Shown piece by piece: positions 12,501 to 21,835 of a stretch of 64,000 nucleotides of DNA. The first letter of the stretch is position 1, and each line of letters opens with the position of its first letter. The translations under genes and the position numbers were made by a program. Source of the DNA: Tetraselmis striata (Eukaryota; Chlorophyta; Chlorodendrophyceae; Chlorodendrales; Chlorodendraceae). The stretch covers positions 36,109 through 100,108 of the forward strand of contig VCJN01002800.1 of assembly GCA_006384855.1 (NCBI GenBank). The letters are read 5' to 3'. Below the pieces are notes generated by a model, which worked only from the letters and a program-made list of their open reading frames with translations, made no database searches and was not told where the DNA came from.

Positions 12501-14099
12501 GGCCAGGCAGGTTAGTAACTCTATTTCTAGGGTATTGGGCCTTTGTGTATTAGGGCCACCGGTTGTCTGGGGGGTATCCTCCTCCCCACCCTGCGCAGCC
12601 TTCCCCGCAAATCCCGCCCGAGATTATCATTCCCTCCTCTGTGGCACTTTCAACGATGTTCATGGGGATGCCTGCCCATGTGCCCCCCTTTGAATCTCCC
12701 AAATCCCGAAGATCCGAACCGCAATCCCCCAAATCCGCAACACTTCGCTGACGCCCCATCCGTTGATCCGTGCCCTGGGTGGGTGAGCAGGTGGTGGTGA
12801 TGTCGCCCAAGTTTGTGGCCTGGGCGTACCAGCTCTACCAGGCCTTCGAGGACCGCTTCGAGGTGGGCGCCCCCCCCCCCCCCCCCCCCCCCCCGCGGCC
12901 CCATGCCCTCCTCATGTCATCCTGCCCACGCCCGGCTGATCGCGTCATGTGTGGCGCCCGCAGAGCCTGACGATCGGCACCTTTCGCGGCGAGAAGCCCA
13001 TGAGCGGCTACTACGCCATCATGTTTGCGCTGCAGGTAAATAACTCTGCGCGCGGGCGCATGCCCGTCCCCCACCTATACAGTTGTATAGAAATGTAAGT
13101 ATACAGGCGGTGGCATGCGCAAGCTCCATTTCAGACACAGCTTATTATAAGGGTTCTTCTTGTAAGTGCGCCGGCACCCCTAGTGGGTGCTGTGTATATC
13201 GGTGTATATCCCCGGGGAGTGGCAAAGTTACCTTGTCAGCACGTTTATCAGCATACGTCACAAGAACCGCATCGACACTCCACGTTATCGCTGCAAAGCA
13301 AGTCATTATCTTCATTGGGCCCCCAGACGACGCAATCACATGGTGTGGTACGGGGCAGAGGGTTCGATTAAGAATCGCCGGACATTGAATCCACGGGTCT
13401 TGTTAACGCCAGTTTGATTTGCAGTATATAGCGCTGCACTCAACAGTACCAGTAATCGTACCGGTATTGAAAACCCTGTGCCGCGAGACCTGTTGTGGTA
13501 CCGTTATTGCAGCAACGAGCGATTGTAACCTTCAACGGATGCCCAAAACTGACATTGGGCGTTCAAACCTGGTATTGGACCAAATGCTAACACGCTTCGA
13601 TCTTCCATCCCAACTTTTTTAAAAAGGTTTGAATAAGGTCTTATACAAAACAATACCCTACATATCGACCTGTTCCAGTTCTCAGCACCATGATGCTAGG
13701 GTTTTCAGGGTGTGTATAAACCCTCGTATTAAAGACCCAGATACTTCATAAATTGTCATATTTACTACCGAATTATCACCAATGGTTAATTTTAAAGGTC
13801 TTTGTCAATGACTGACTGTGCTATTTGGCCGCGTCGATCATCGACCCCCCTGGTACCCAGGTAGTAAAACGGTCTGAGCGGTATTCATGTCGCCCTGTTT
13901 TGCATGGCAGGTGTGCAGCGAGGTGGACGTGTACGGCTTCACCCCCTACCAGGAGTCGGACGCCGGCGACGTGCTGGCCCCGCGGTACCACTACTTCGAC
14001 CAGGCGGTCCCCCGCCACAACTCGCACTCCTTCGACCTCACGCAGAACATCTACCGCCTGCTGGCCCGGGAGCTGCCGTTCTTCCGGATACACGATTAG
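2113..14099 (+). CDS. IPT/TIG - GT29 - EGF - GT29 double sialyltransferase-like protein (multi-exon gene)
   Basis: About 23 exons on one strand join into a type II Golgi-style protein of roughly 1,030 residues, ending at TAG 14097-14099. Approximate exons: 2113-2292, 2346-2607, ~2939-3012, 3154-3245, 3354-3425, 3486-3783, 3910-4019, 4144-4280, ~4875-5046, 5370-5533, 6146-6311, 6459-6563, 7103-7138, 7247-7473, 8226-8297, 8404-8560, 8685-8783, 8945-9035, 9235-9355, 9797-~9931, 12791-12862, 12964-13035, 13911-14099. Order: signal anchor, charged coil, IPT/TIG domain, GT29 copy 1, EGF-like module, linker, GT29 copy 2. GT29 enzymes move sialic acid (or a related acidic sugar) from CMP-sugar to glycan acceptors in the Golgi lumen. 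Copy 2 keeps the L, S and HYFD-type motifs; copy 1 looks inactive. Weak points are the exon 2/3 junction, whose phase I could not close, and the exon end near 9931, which has no clear GT. Confidence 0.8.
3486..3783 (+). CDS. IPT/TIG domain exon
   Basis: After QQELARMGAAEAEAEAEEF the exon encodes PRVLSVTPPHGPREGGTVLL, the hallmark start of an IPT/TIG Ig-like fold (P.V.SV.P..GP..GGT.L...G.GFG). RGTGFG, a VGGVPC strand and a C-terminal CVSPAG segment follow. IPT/TIG domains are extracellular beta-sandwiches in plexins, Met-type receptors and algal surface proteins; they usually bind proteins or carbohydrate. The domain is about 90 residues, a full-length single copy. Two further short exons (3910-4019 and 4144-4280) link it to the first GT29 domain. 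I infer it is a lumenal targeting or acceptor-binding module. Confidence 0.75.
4068..4105 (+). repeat. GGGCA pentamer microsatellite
   Basis: Several head-to-tail copies of GGGCA (cagggcagggcagggcaggg) lie in the intron between 4019 and 4144. Confidence 0.8.
4424..4505 (+). repeat. GA microsatellite followed by G runs
   Basis: Within the 4281-4874 intron, an AG dinucleotide array (about 4424-4463) runs directly into poly(G) blocks to about 4505. The remainder of this 580-base intron shows nothing I recognise. The G runs here are on the sense strand, against the usual poly(C) polarity. Confidence 0.85.
4875..7290 (+). CDS. GT29 domain copy 1, probably catalytically inactive
   Basis: Six exons give a recognisable GT29 fold. 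The large sialylmotif is CAVVGRSGSLLGSRSGAEID followed by FRFDNSPT and ADVGKRTK. The small motif is SSQLYTVLLAMNTCQQVTIY. The motif III position reads YTYFDE and the last helix FLESNIIMALQEAGLVQVV. Both cysteines that pair between the L and S motifs in known enzymes are present. Residues known from animal sialyltransferases to bind CMP or catalyse are replaced: N to R in VGNSG, N to D in RFN, H to T in motif III, and no His is visible before FLES. I infer a pseudo-enzyme or a changed activity. Exon 7103-7138 is only 36 bp, but the frame is also open through the next 108 bp, so that intron may be retained. Confidence 0.75.
5547..5840 (+). repeat. Tandem duplication of about 150 bp in an intron
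   Basis: The segment starting TTCCCACCGGGCAT at 5547 recurs at 5697, a period of 150 bp. Both copies carry AGGGTTCCATAGGGTC, a GAGCCCTGGAC block, ATCCAGCACGAAGCTGCGAC and end in GTGGTCGGGCT plus a C run. The copies differ by scattered substitutions and small indels. The rest of the 5534-6145 intron shows no other structure. Confidence 0.85.
6564..8225 (+). other. Intronic stretches without recognised genes
   Basis: The intron 6564-7102 begins with a long C run right after the donor and is otherwise unremarkable; no missing GT29 exon carrying a catalytic His is evident. The intron 7474-8225 is AT-rich in its middle (7600-8150). It contains AAGGGTTCTTGCAGGTGCGT near 7770, loosely similar to a segment near 13150. 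Confidence 0.4.
7322..7473 (+). CDS. EGF-like linker between the two GT29 domains
   Basis: Between the two GT29 domains lies RCDGRMCLPPCSGRGAF, then SNGTCHCHRMFGGASCELDL. The spacing C-x4-C-x3-C-x8-C-x-C-x8-C, with the Gly before the last Cys, is that of an EGF-like module, including the C-x-C pair. An NGT sequon sits inside it. EGF modules act in extracellular or lumenal proteins as disulfide-bonded spacers or protein-binding units. It is in the same exon as the end of GT29 copy 1, which makes a true fusion rather than two adjacent genes likely. The exon ends at GTCAAG followed by GCAAGC, a possible GC-AG donor. Confidence 0.7.
8226..14099 (+). CDS. GT29 domain copy 2, likely the active sialyltransferase-like domain
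   Basis: Linker exons (8226-8297, 8404-8560; one NRT sequon) lead to a second GT29 domain. The large motif is CALVGNSGTLLSHQYGADID, with YRFNQAPV and VGARTTHES; exon joins at 8783/8945 and 9035/9235 close the frame exactly. Then come GQHHNWDWRSD, a helical region (ELFDPAIYASKNKDGIL), VVVMSPKFVAW, the small motif MSGYYAIMFALQVCSEVDVY, motif III YHYFDQ and a candidate very-small motif HNSHSFD. Both Asn and the motif III His kept in animal GT29 enzymes are present. The substrate cannot be read from sequence: sialic acid, Kdo or another CMP-linked acidic sugar are options. The 9932-12790 intron holds the minisatellite. Confidence 0.8.
10228..12165 (+). repeat. 22-bp minisatellite, about 1.9 kb
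   Basis: Nearly 90 units of the 22-mer GAGCACGGTCTAGGTGGTTTSG (period fixed by starts at 10228 and 10250) fill most of the 9932-12790 intron. Two sub-types alternate, one with GGTCTAGG and one with GGACTTGG, and TTTCGG alternates with TTTGGG. Because 22 is not a multiple of 3 and stops are rare, the array is open in several frames on both strands; these are not genes. Single-base indels break phase in places (for example near 11236 and 11430). Confidence 0.95.
12166..12790 (+). other. Rest of the large intron
   Basis: After the minisatellite there is an AT-rich block, a poly(G) block near 12327-12364, degenerate TTTAGGG/CCTAAA-like text near 12448-12500 and a CCAAATCCG-rich stretch before the acceptor at 12789-12790. 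No coding similarity is seen. Confidence 0.5.
13036..13910 (+). other. AT-rich intron
   Basis: The last intron of the double GT29 gene. It is AT-rich compared with the flanking exons, with a GCACCCCTAGTGGGTGC palindrome near 13171-13187 that resembles the AGCACCCGTATG...CATATGGGCACCC hairpin near 7790-7826. No open frame of interest. Confidence 0.4.
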
Positions 14100-15162
14100 C
14101 ATGCCGACGGAATAACCTGGAATAAACCTACTTATACCCTAACCATTATGACCCTCCGTGCTTTAACAAGCACTCGCCAGCCTCGTGAGGCGCACCATCC
14201 GTCCCGGCTTGATGCCGTCACACACAGTAACCGCGACAACGACATCCCGAAACCGCTCCCCCCTCGCGGTCGCGACGTTTGCTCTGCCCTCGGCTGTGCG
14301 GCTACTACCAGTGCACCGGCTCGCTCATCCGCACCAACAGTGTGCCAGATGACGATCCCCATGCAACTTGCCCCCAACCCCCCACCCGCCCCGCCTCTGT
14401 GGTCCCGGCCATATTTTTTGCCAAAAAGACATCGACCGGGCCGCGTGGTGTACATTAGATTCCAGCGTTCGATCGATGGAAGCGCTGATCGATGGAAACG
14501 CTCCCTGTTTTCCTAATCTTGTCCCCGTTGATTACCGATGATTATCACTGCAGTTTAGGCCATAATGCGTAAGGATTGATGCCCGCCGGGTTTCTACTCA
14601 GTAAGGATTTATACACCCGCCGGCCTCTGATGCTGGCTGGGCTGACCCCGGCCGCGGCGCGTATCTCTCATCACGTAAACCACTGCTACTTTTTTACCCC
14701 TTGGTGAGTCCGGTGATTACCATGAAAATTAATAGACTTGTTCATTACTGACGCGACTCTGGGGCCGGCTCGTAATTATCATGTTCATTATCAGGTGGTA
14801 ATAATACGTGTTGAGTACCGCTACGTACCAAAAATGGCTTTCCACCGAACACTGTTAGATCCGCTGAGCATCTAGGGAGGTGGGGAAAGCAGAGGCACAA
14901 ATGACTGCGAGATGGGGCGGAGAGGGGGTGTTATATCAACACCACTGCTTACATCGCCGGGCGTGCCTTGCGGTATAGGCACGGGCGCACTGCGGTTTAT
15001 TCGTGGAGGGTGCCACGCCCGTCTATTTGCGTGGGGTCGCATGGTCACTCTACACTGGATGCGGTGCCTCCACACCACTGTTGTCTCATGGTGGGGGGAG
15101 GGGCGGAGGGCATGCCGGCTGCACCACAGCCCGTGTATGTACCGGCACCGCCTCCCCCCCGC
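14100..15162. other. Intergenic region between convergent genes
   Basis: Separates the 3' ends of the plus-strand GT29 gene and the minus-strand coiled-coil gene. It should hold both 3' UTRs. No repeat or further gene recognised; 14520-14860 is AT-rich. Confidence 0.5.
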
Positions 15163-18100
15163 TCACAGGGCGTCGCCCATGTTGACAATCTTCACGGAGC
15201 GCCCGGATCCGAGACGCTCCGAGTCCGCACCGGCCGCCGCACCAGCGCGCCCAGGGCTGGCCGCCCCGTGAGCAAACGTCTTCGCCTTGCGCGGCCTGGG
15301 CTTGGCGTGCCTGCCCCCGCCGCCGTCCTCCTCGTCCTCCCCCTCCCGCTCCGCAAACGTGGACAAGGTGACCGCTTTCTTCGGCCGCGCCTGCCCCACG
15401 GCGCCCCTGCCCGGCACCGCCCCGGGCTCCATCTGGTGGGCTGGGTCCGTCACGATCCTCAGCTTGCGCCGCATCGGGGTTTCCGCGGCCTCGTCATGCA
15501 GCGCCACGCCCCGCATCAGCACCCCGCCGGCCTCCGTCCTGGATCGCACGATCGGCCTGCCGTGATGGCCGTCCTTGATGCTCTTGGAGCTCTGCGATGG
15601 CTTGCGGCGGCCTGCGAGCAAAGGGGCACGCTCAGCGCCGACGTACCGCCGCAGCGGCATGAGTGGCCATAGCCCATGGCGGAAGTACATGCCCCTGCAT
15701 GCCCCATGCCCCCATGCACCCCATGAGGGGATGGGTGATTGGCCACCTTGGAACGGCGGGGGGCTGCCGCCGGGAGAGCTCCCTCTGTCCAGGCTTGCGG
15801 CCGAGTCCTCACTCAACATCACCTCCAGCTGCCCCTTCTCGTCCTCCAGGGTTTGCAGCCTGTCAAGCGCCGAGACACAGAGCCACGTCAATGGCGCTGG
15901 GCCGTGAAGGCCTCGCATCGAGCGCCGCCCGCCCGACCCAGCCCACCCGCAAGCCAGCACCCAAGCGGCACCCAGGCGCGCCGCACTTCTTCTTGGTGTC
16001 CTGCAAGCCAGCCTCCAGCTTGAAGATGGTGTGCCGGCTGCGCTCGATGACCTCGTCCCGCTTCCTCACCACCTCGATGTGCTGCCGCGTCATGGACTCC
16101 ACGTACTCCACATGCTTTCGCCGTTCCTCCACCTGATGGGCAAACCGGCACCCCGCCCCGGCGCTGCCAGTCAGCGGGCATGTTGCCCGCTGGCTGGCGG
16201 CTACCGTTCTGCCGGTTTGACGACTCCGCGAATTAATATCGGTTTGACGCCCAGTACGGGGGGCATTACAATACTTGGCGTAGCCTTGCGCGGTGGCGGC
16301 TTTATTAAATCCTACAGTGCGTCGGGCCCCAGGAAGCCGCCCTCGGGCGGTGACGTCGGCTAGGAGCGTGGGCAGGCGGCTGCCGCGCATCGGGCGATCC
16401 GTCATTGGTGTGCTGCATAAGGTCGGCGAGCACACGGCCGGGGCCAAAGGGGGGTGTTTATCCTGCCTTACACACCGAACCCCCGAGGCGCCCGGGGACA
16501 CTGTTGGCAGCAGCTCACGGTAGGAGCCGATCTCAACAGCCAGACGGTCTAGACGAATGGCCGCGGCCAGTGGAGCGCATCGCTGGAGCGGGTTGCGACT
16601 CCCGGGGCACAAACGGCGGGAACATATGCACATACAACGGTAACATGTTTCTGCGCCGGGCTAGCGCGTACAGGTTGGCGTCCTTGCACGCACGTAATCC
16701 CCCGTACTACTCACGTGTCGCACGCCGATACTGTAAGGATACCGCGCAAAACGCACCAGGCACTGGGTACCCACATGGGGATTTGTGTTGTACATATCCT
16801 TACAGATACCACTGATGCGAAATTAGCACTACGTACGTTGGCCTACAGAGGCCCCGCCGTACGCACTGATTAAAGCCGATCCTAAATGCGAGTTGGTCAT
16901 GGGCGGGCCCTTCGCAGATGTTGGGTAACGACAACGTGTCAATAGAAAGAGATTCATTCGGTTGTAACAATTTTCAATTCATTGGTTTGGACCCCCCCCC
17001 CCCCCCCCCACCCGGGCGCTCGACTTGCGATTATTGTGGGACGATTATCACTTCTTGCCCCCCGCGGTGACTTCATAAATCGATATTGGCCGGTGTGCAG
17101 TTGTTCCTAAGCTGTAAACTTGTATTCGTAGTCCGCAGAAATTGTTGCGCCAGTATGCCTGTACCGGCGTACCGGTACTCATAACTACTCGAAGCTCGCG
17201 AAAAAGGCACTACTACGAGTAAACAATTGACACGGCATCCGGTAGTGTCAGGGGGTAGCTTTTGATAGCCGCGCTCAATCAAAAGCGCGGAGGATCCGTG
17301 GATGACACACTGCGAGAGTGTATCGTATATATATATCGTGAGAACATCTCCTCACATTCCGCCCCCCTGAAAGGTAGGTGTAGCGGTTGGCGCTGCTAGT
17401 TGTCCACGGTATGATATGACACTGTTAGTTGGTGATATCATATTGTTTGTAATGCGTGACATCCGCAAACCGACCCACACCGGGAATCGATCTGTAATGT
17501 CAGGGGGTAGCTTTTGATAGCCGCGCTCAATCAAAAGCGCGGAGGATCCGTGGATGACACACTGCGAGAGTGTATCGTATATATATCGTGAGAATAGCTC
17601 CTCACATTCCGCCCCCCTGAAAGGTAGGTGTAGCGGTTGGCGCTGCTAGTTGTCCACGGTATGATATGACACTGTTAGTTGGTGATATCATATTGTTTGT
17701 AATGCGTGACATCCGCGAACCGACCCACACTGGGAATCGATCTGTAATGTCAGGAGGTAGCTTTTGATAGCCGCGCTCCATAAAAACCGCGGAGGATCCG
17801 TGAATGACACACTGCGAGAGTGTATCGTGAGAACATCTCCTCACATTCCATCCCCATGACAGAAGGTGTAGCGGTTGGCGCTGCTAGTTGTCCACGGTAT
17901 GATATGACACTGTTAGTTGGTCATATCATATTGTTTGTAATGCGTGACATCCGCGAACCGACCCACACCGGGAATCGATCCGTGGACTCCGCGCTTTAAT
18001 GTCAGGAGGTAGCTTTTGACAAACGCGCTCTATCAAAACCGCGGAGGATCCATGGATGACACTGCGAGAGTGTATCGTATATATATCGTGAGAAGATCCT

Positions 18101-20851
18101 CACAGGTATACGGTGTTGCCCCACGCAGCTACGAGTATTTTAATACATTGGATGGAGAGAAAAACTAATTGTGAATATTGCTGCCCCCCTCGGGGAGTCG
18201 AAACAATGCTACGGGAGGCAGGGCAGGGCGGCAACGGGCGCACAATCTGCTTCTTGAGCGAGTCGTGCTTGGCGCTGTCCTTTTGGTAGCGCGCCTTCCA
18301 GCCCGCGTTGATCTTAATCTCCGTCGCCATCGACACCACCTCCTCCCGGAGGTGCTTCACCTCCACCGCCAGCTTGTCGCCCTCCATGCGCAGCTTCTGG
18401 ATCGTCTCATTCGCGTCCTTCAGCTGGTTCTCTAGCCCCTCCTTGAGCGCAAACATCTCCAGCTGCCAGGCGGGAGGCCCCCCAGTGTCAGAGCCGTGAC
18501 AAAAAATCCCTCCTCGCGATATACCTTCAGCGCTGAGGAGCTTGCCAAGGGAGATGCTGGGACATAATATTTATTTCGGAAATAGAAAAGGGATTTCGGA
18601 AATCAAAAACGACTAGCGAAAAGAAAATGGCAAACTCCTGAAAATAGCTAAAAATGACCGGAAATTTCTGGAAATATTGTTGAGGTCTGGAGTTTTTGCG
18701 GTAATTTCTTCCTTGAATGTGCCATTTTCTTTCTGCGGGAAATAGATATGTCTAAAAGCGCGCTGTTTTCTATGTTTGGGATGTTTCCATTTTCTATTTC
18801 CGGGAAATCGCGATTATACTTCCAAAAATAAATGTGATCCGGATGTGTGTGTTGGGGGTGGGTGGGGGGGTGGGTGGGGGGGGGGGGGGGGGGGGGGGAG
18901 ACTCCCCACCTTGTGCCTCTTCTCCGCCTTGGCCTGCAGCACCGCAAGCTGGCTCCCCAGCTGCGCCTTGTTGGCGTCACGCACCTGCGACATGGAGTTT
19001 TGATGGCGCCCCAGCACTGTCCGCAACTGTCCGCGGAGCGAGCACGCCAGGGCGTCAGCGCGGCGCCAGCAGCTGCAGCCCGGGCAGCAGCCCACCTCCC
19101 AACCCACCTCCCACCTCCCAGCCGCCGCCCCGGCACACCCCGGCCGCAGACATGCAACAGGTCCGAGTTCGGGCCGGCCCACCTTATCGCGGTGCCGCGA
19201 CTCGCAGCCCTCCAAGGCAGAAGCTAGCCCCTGCGGGCAGCGGGCGGGTCACAGCTCTGCGTCAGCGATCTGGCTTCGAATTGAGTCCAGCGGCTGCGCG
19301 CGGGGGAACCGGCCGGCAGCAGCAGGGGCAGGCAGGTGGATTCACCTTGTCAAAGTGCGTCCGCACCACGCTGTACAGCGAGTTGCTGAACTCGTCCTCG
19401 TGCCGGCGCGCGTCTTGGTACATGTCCAGCGTCATGAAGCGCACTTGATCCGTGTACCGCTTCATGGCCGCCAGGATGGGCTTCAGGTCAAACGTCTTCA
19501 CCTGCTCATCGCAGGGCGGGATTGGGCCGCCACGGATCAGGGCGTGCAGGGCACGGCTCCATCAGCGACTTGTATAAGCGGACCAATGCATGCAGGGGTA
19601 GGTTAGAGAGGGTGATTAGGGAGGGAGAGGGGAGGGGGGTGCCTGCGCTATGTCGTGCAGGGTAGTCGCGTGCGCGCCCTCCAGCGCATCGATGAAGCCC
19701 TTCCCCGTCTTGTCCATCCATATGGCGTGGCTCTCCCACAGGTCCTGCAGCAACAGCGACACAGCTTGACAGTGAGGCGGACGATAAATCGGCTAAATGT
19801 AGCGAGGCAAGCCGTGCCGGCGGGCGCAGGGGGGGGGGGAGGGGGGGTGTGGGTCGGCCGACCTGCATGCGCAGCAGCCCCGTGCTGTTGAACCATTCCT
19901 GCCCCGTGCGCTCCTCGTAAGAAGGCCCGCGCCCCAGTTTCTCCGCGGCTGCGAATGTATCCTCTATGGGAATGTGCGCCTCGGGCGGGGGCGTGCTCTG
20001 GTAGAACGCCGGCAGCGCCGCGACGGACACCGCGCCGCCCTTGGCGGTCCCGCTGGACCGGAGGACATCGGGCAGGCTCAGCGGTAGCGGGTCCACAGGA
20101 CCGCCGTCCTCCGGGCCGAGCGCAGACTCCTGTGGGCACGGCGAGCTGGTGCGGCGGCTGGGCGCCTGGAGGTCCACGCCCAGGGTGGACGCCCCATCTC
20201 CCAGCTCCGACACTGAGTGCACGCTCAGCGGCGTGTCTGCCCGCGGCGCCGCCTCGGACCATCCATCAGGATCCCACGCCAGCGCCATGCCCACCGCCGC
20301 CTGCATGTCGCGTCAGCACATACTATCGGCATCAGCTGAGCGCAGCAAAGCCAAGCGTTAGGAAAGAGAGAGGGAGGGAGGGAGGGAGGGAGGGACTGTA
20401 AAAACCCCCGCCGTGGTGGGTGGGCTTAGACCTTGGACAGGTTGGCATATGTGGGAGCCGGCGCCATGTTCTTGAGGTAAGGCAGCATGCCGCGCCACCG
20501 GTCCTGCCCACTGCGTTTCACGTCCGCGCGGTCGAGCTCATGGAAGAGCTCGTCTGCCGTGAGTGCCTGCGCCTTCTCTATCGCCTGCGGGCTGGTGAGC
20601 CATTCCGCCATCCTGCTTCTCGCCGCGGCAGGCGCCGTCACCGCCGTGCGTTCCTCGGCGCTCCCTCGGGCGGCTTCGGCGGTGGAGGGAAAGACGCCCG
20701 GTAGGTTGGCGAGAAATGCTCGCGTTCGGTCCGTGTGGTATTGCAACAGACTGCGCTCACAGCGTCCAGCTACCTGCATCGTCTGCTCAGGCGGACAACT
20801 GCTGCCCCGCATGCCCACGGCGCGCGGCATGCGTCGAAATACTTGCACCAT
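15163..20851 (-). CDS. Coiled-coil protein, function unknown (multi-exon)
   Basis: About nine exons read on the minus strand from ATG 20851 to TGA 15163-15165: 20851-20432, 20300-19863, 19744-~19648, 19501-19346, 18984-18910, 18462-18244, 16132-15987, 15859-15747, 15611-15163. The N-terminal half is globular and mixed (AEWLTSPQAIEKAQALTADE; DLWESHAIWMDKTGKGFIDA). The middle has long helices with heptad character (VKTFDLKPILAAMKRYTDQV; EGLENQLKDANETIQKLRME; VEERRKHVEYVESMTRQHIE; LEDEKGQLEVMLSEDSAASL). The C-terminal exon is basic and Ser/Arg-rich with an acidic EGEDEEDGGGG patch, ending VKIVNMGDAL. About 570 residues in all. There is no signal peptide or membrane segment, so it is probably cytosolic, cytoskeletal or nuclear. 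I do not recognise the family. The exon ending near 19648 has a GC-type donor at best. Confidence 0.6.
16990..17006 (+). repeat. Poly(C) run, opposite to the local sense strand
   Basis: A C run on the plus strand inside an intron of a minus-strand gene. It is one of the few exceptions to the sense-strand poly(C) pattern, and it lies just before the satellite block. Confidence 0.8.
17243..18105 (-). repeat. Satellite of about 240-250 bp, three and a half copies, with internal hairpins
   Basis: The motif CTCACATTCC recurs at 17351, 17601 and 17840, giving periods of 250 and 239; a fourth partial copy ends near 18105. Each unit holds three short hairpins: CCGCGCTcaatcaaAAGCGCGG, ACACTgcgagAGTGT, and TGATATGACAC paired with GTGATATCA. 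An AT-rich TATATATA spacer varies in length. On the minus strand each unit contains RGATCGATTCC, close to a pol III B box. The array fills part of the 18243-16133 intron of the coiled-coil gene; the rest of that intron (16133-17240) shows nothing clear. Confidence 0.9.
18563..18838. mobile_element. MITE-like element A in an intron
   Basis: The left end reads AATATTTATTTCGGAAAT and the right end, read in reverse, CATTTATTTTTGGAAGT then ATTTCCCGGAAATAG. It is an imperfect terminal inverted repeat around an AT-rich core of about 275 bp with no coding capacity. The same ends occur in a second element at 39738-39972. It lies inside the intron 18909-18463 of the coiled-coil gene, next to a G run (18876-18898). 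Confidence 0.6.
20370..20396 (+). repeat. GGGA tetranucleotide microsatellite
   Basis: Six or so GGGA units in the intron between the first two exons of the coiled-coil gene. Confidence 0.8.
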
Positions 20852-21835
20852 TCCGACGATCAGCGTAAGCGCGGACGGCGCCAGTATAGAGCACCAGTAA
20901 TGTGTCGCCTGATTCTCCTACTCGTATTCGTACGATGATACGAGTACAGTACACGTATGTAGTAAACTTACATGAGCTAGCAGCAGAAGGCGATATCAGG
21001 AGATCACCAAAAAAAAACATGTATACACGATATACCGGTAGTACCGCCGTATTATTGTACTATCGCCCCCGGACAGGACTGGCACCAGTGAAACAAACCC
21101 TTGCAGCGTCTCAACGACGGCCGTTTGGGCAGCGATCAATAAGCCACGGAAAGCCCTGGGTACGCGACGCTATTTTTCTTTTCCCTGCCCCCGGGACAGG
21201 ACTGGTACCAGTGAAACCCTTGCAGCGTCTCTGTGACACAGGTAGTCCACAAGCAAATCGCCGAAGCATTCTGCAGGGGTCCGAAGCATTATTCGCCGTA
21301 TTATTTATATGCTGATAATACTGCTCTGATTATTTTTGGCTTTTCCGCCCCGACTGGGACAGGACTGGCAACGAAACCCTACTTACAAAGTCTCTGATAC
21401 GCGGCCGTTTGGGCAGCGATCCAGGTATGGCGCAAGCCCTGGGCAGGCGACGCTCCGTTATATGGTCATCATCAAGCAAATATTGTATGTCCAAGCATTC
21501 CGCAAGACTAATTAGAAATCAGCAGTGATGGAATATTACTCAAATTATATTCGCTGGCTTCATTTTTGGTCTCCCCGCTTGTTATTGCTGCATACCAGGC
21601 GAGGTGGAATATTACCCAGTCCCCCCGCCCTCTGCTTGGGATGAGTGGATGGCGACAGTGGTCCGAAACCTAACCTCGTCCCACCTGTCGGCCCCACCTT
21701 ACATCGCTGCGAGCGCTAGCTCTGTTTTCCACATTGCCGCATCTACTCCTAACTACAGATAGGTAGCACGGGGTCGTAGCAGTCATACTACCTACTGGCG
21801 GCACAAACCCTTGCTAGAGCCCTACAGTTGCTATA
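20852..21835. promoter_or_regulatory. Divergent intergenic region with a repeated GGGACAGGACTGG block
   Basis: Lies between the divergent coiled-coil and SET genes and must hold both promoters. A block GGACAGGACTGGYACCAGTGA occurs near 21072 and 21189, and a diverged form near 21357 (GGGACAGGACTGGCAACGAA). Each is followed by CCTTGCAGCGTCTC-like text and, in two copies, CGGCCGTTTGGGCAGCGATC and GGCGACGCT. A copy of the dispersed CATGAGCTAGCAGCAGAAGG repeat lies at 20969-21010. No TATA box stands out. Confidence 0.5.

Noticed and set aside
14912..15960. Plus-strand frames opposite the end of the coiled-coil gene
   Set aside because: Low-complexity antisense of a GC-rich exon; no start context or family support.
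17352..17844. Repeated short proteins (ERGYQKLPPDITDRF-like) on the minus strand
   Set aside because: Each is a translation of one satellite unit; no homology, and they lie in an intron.
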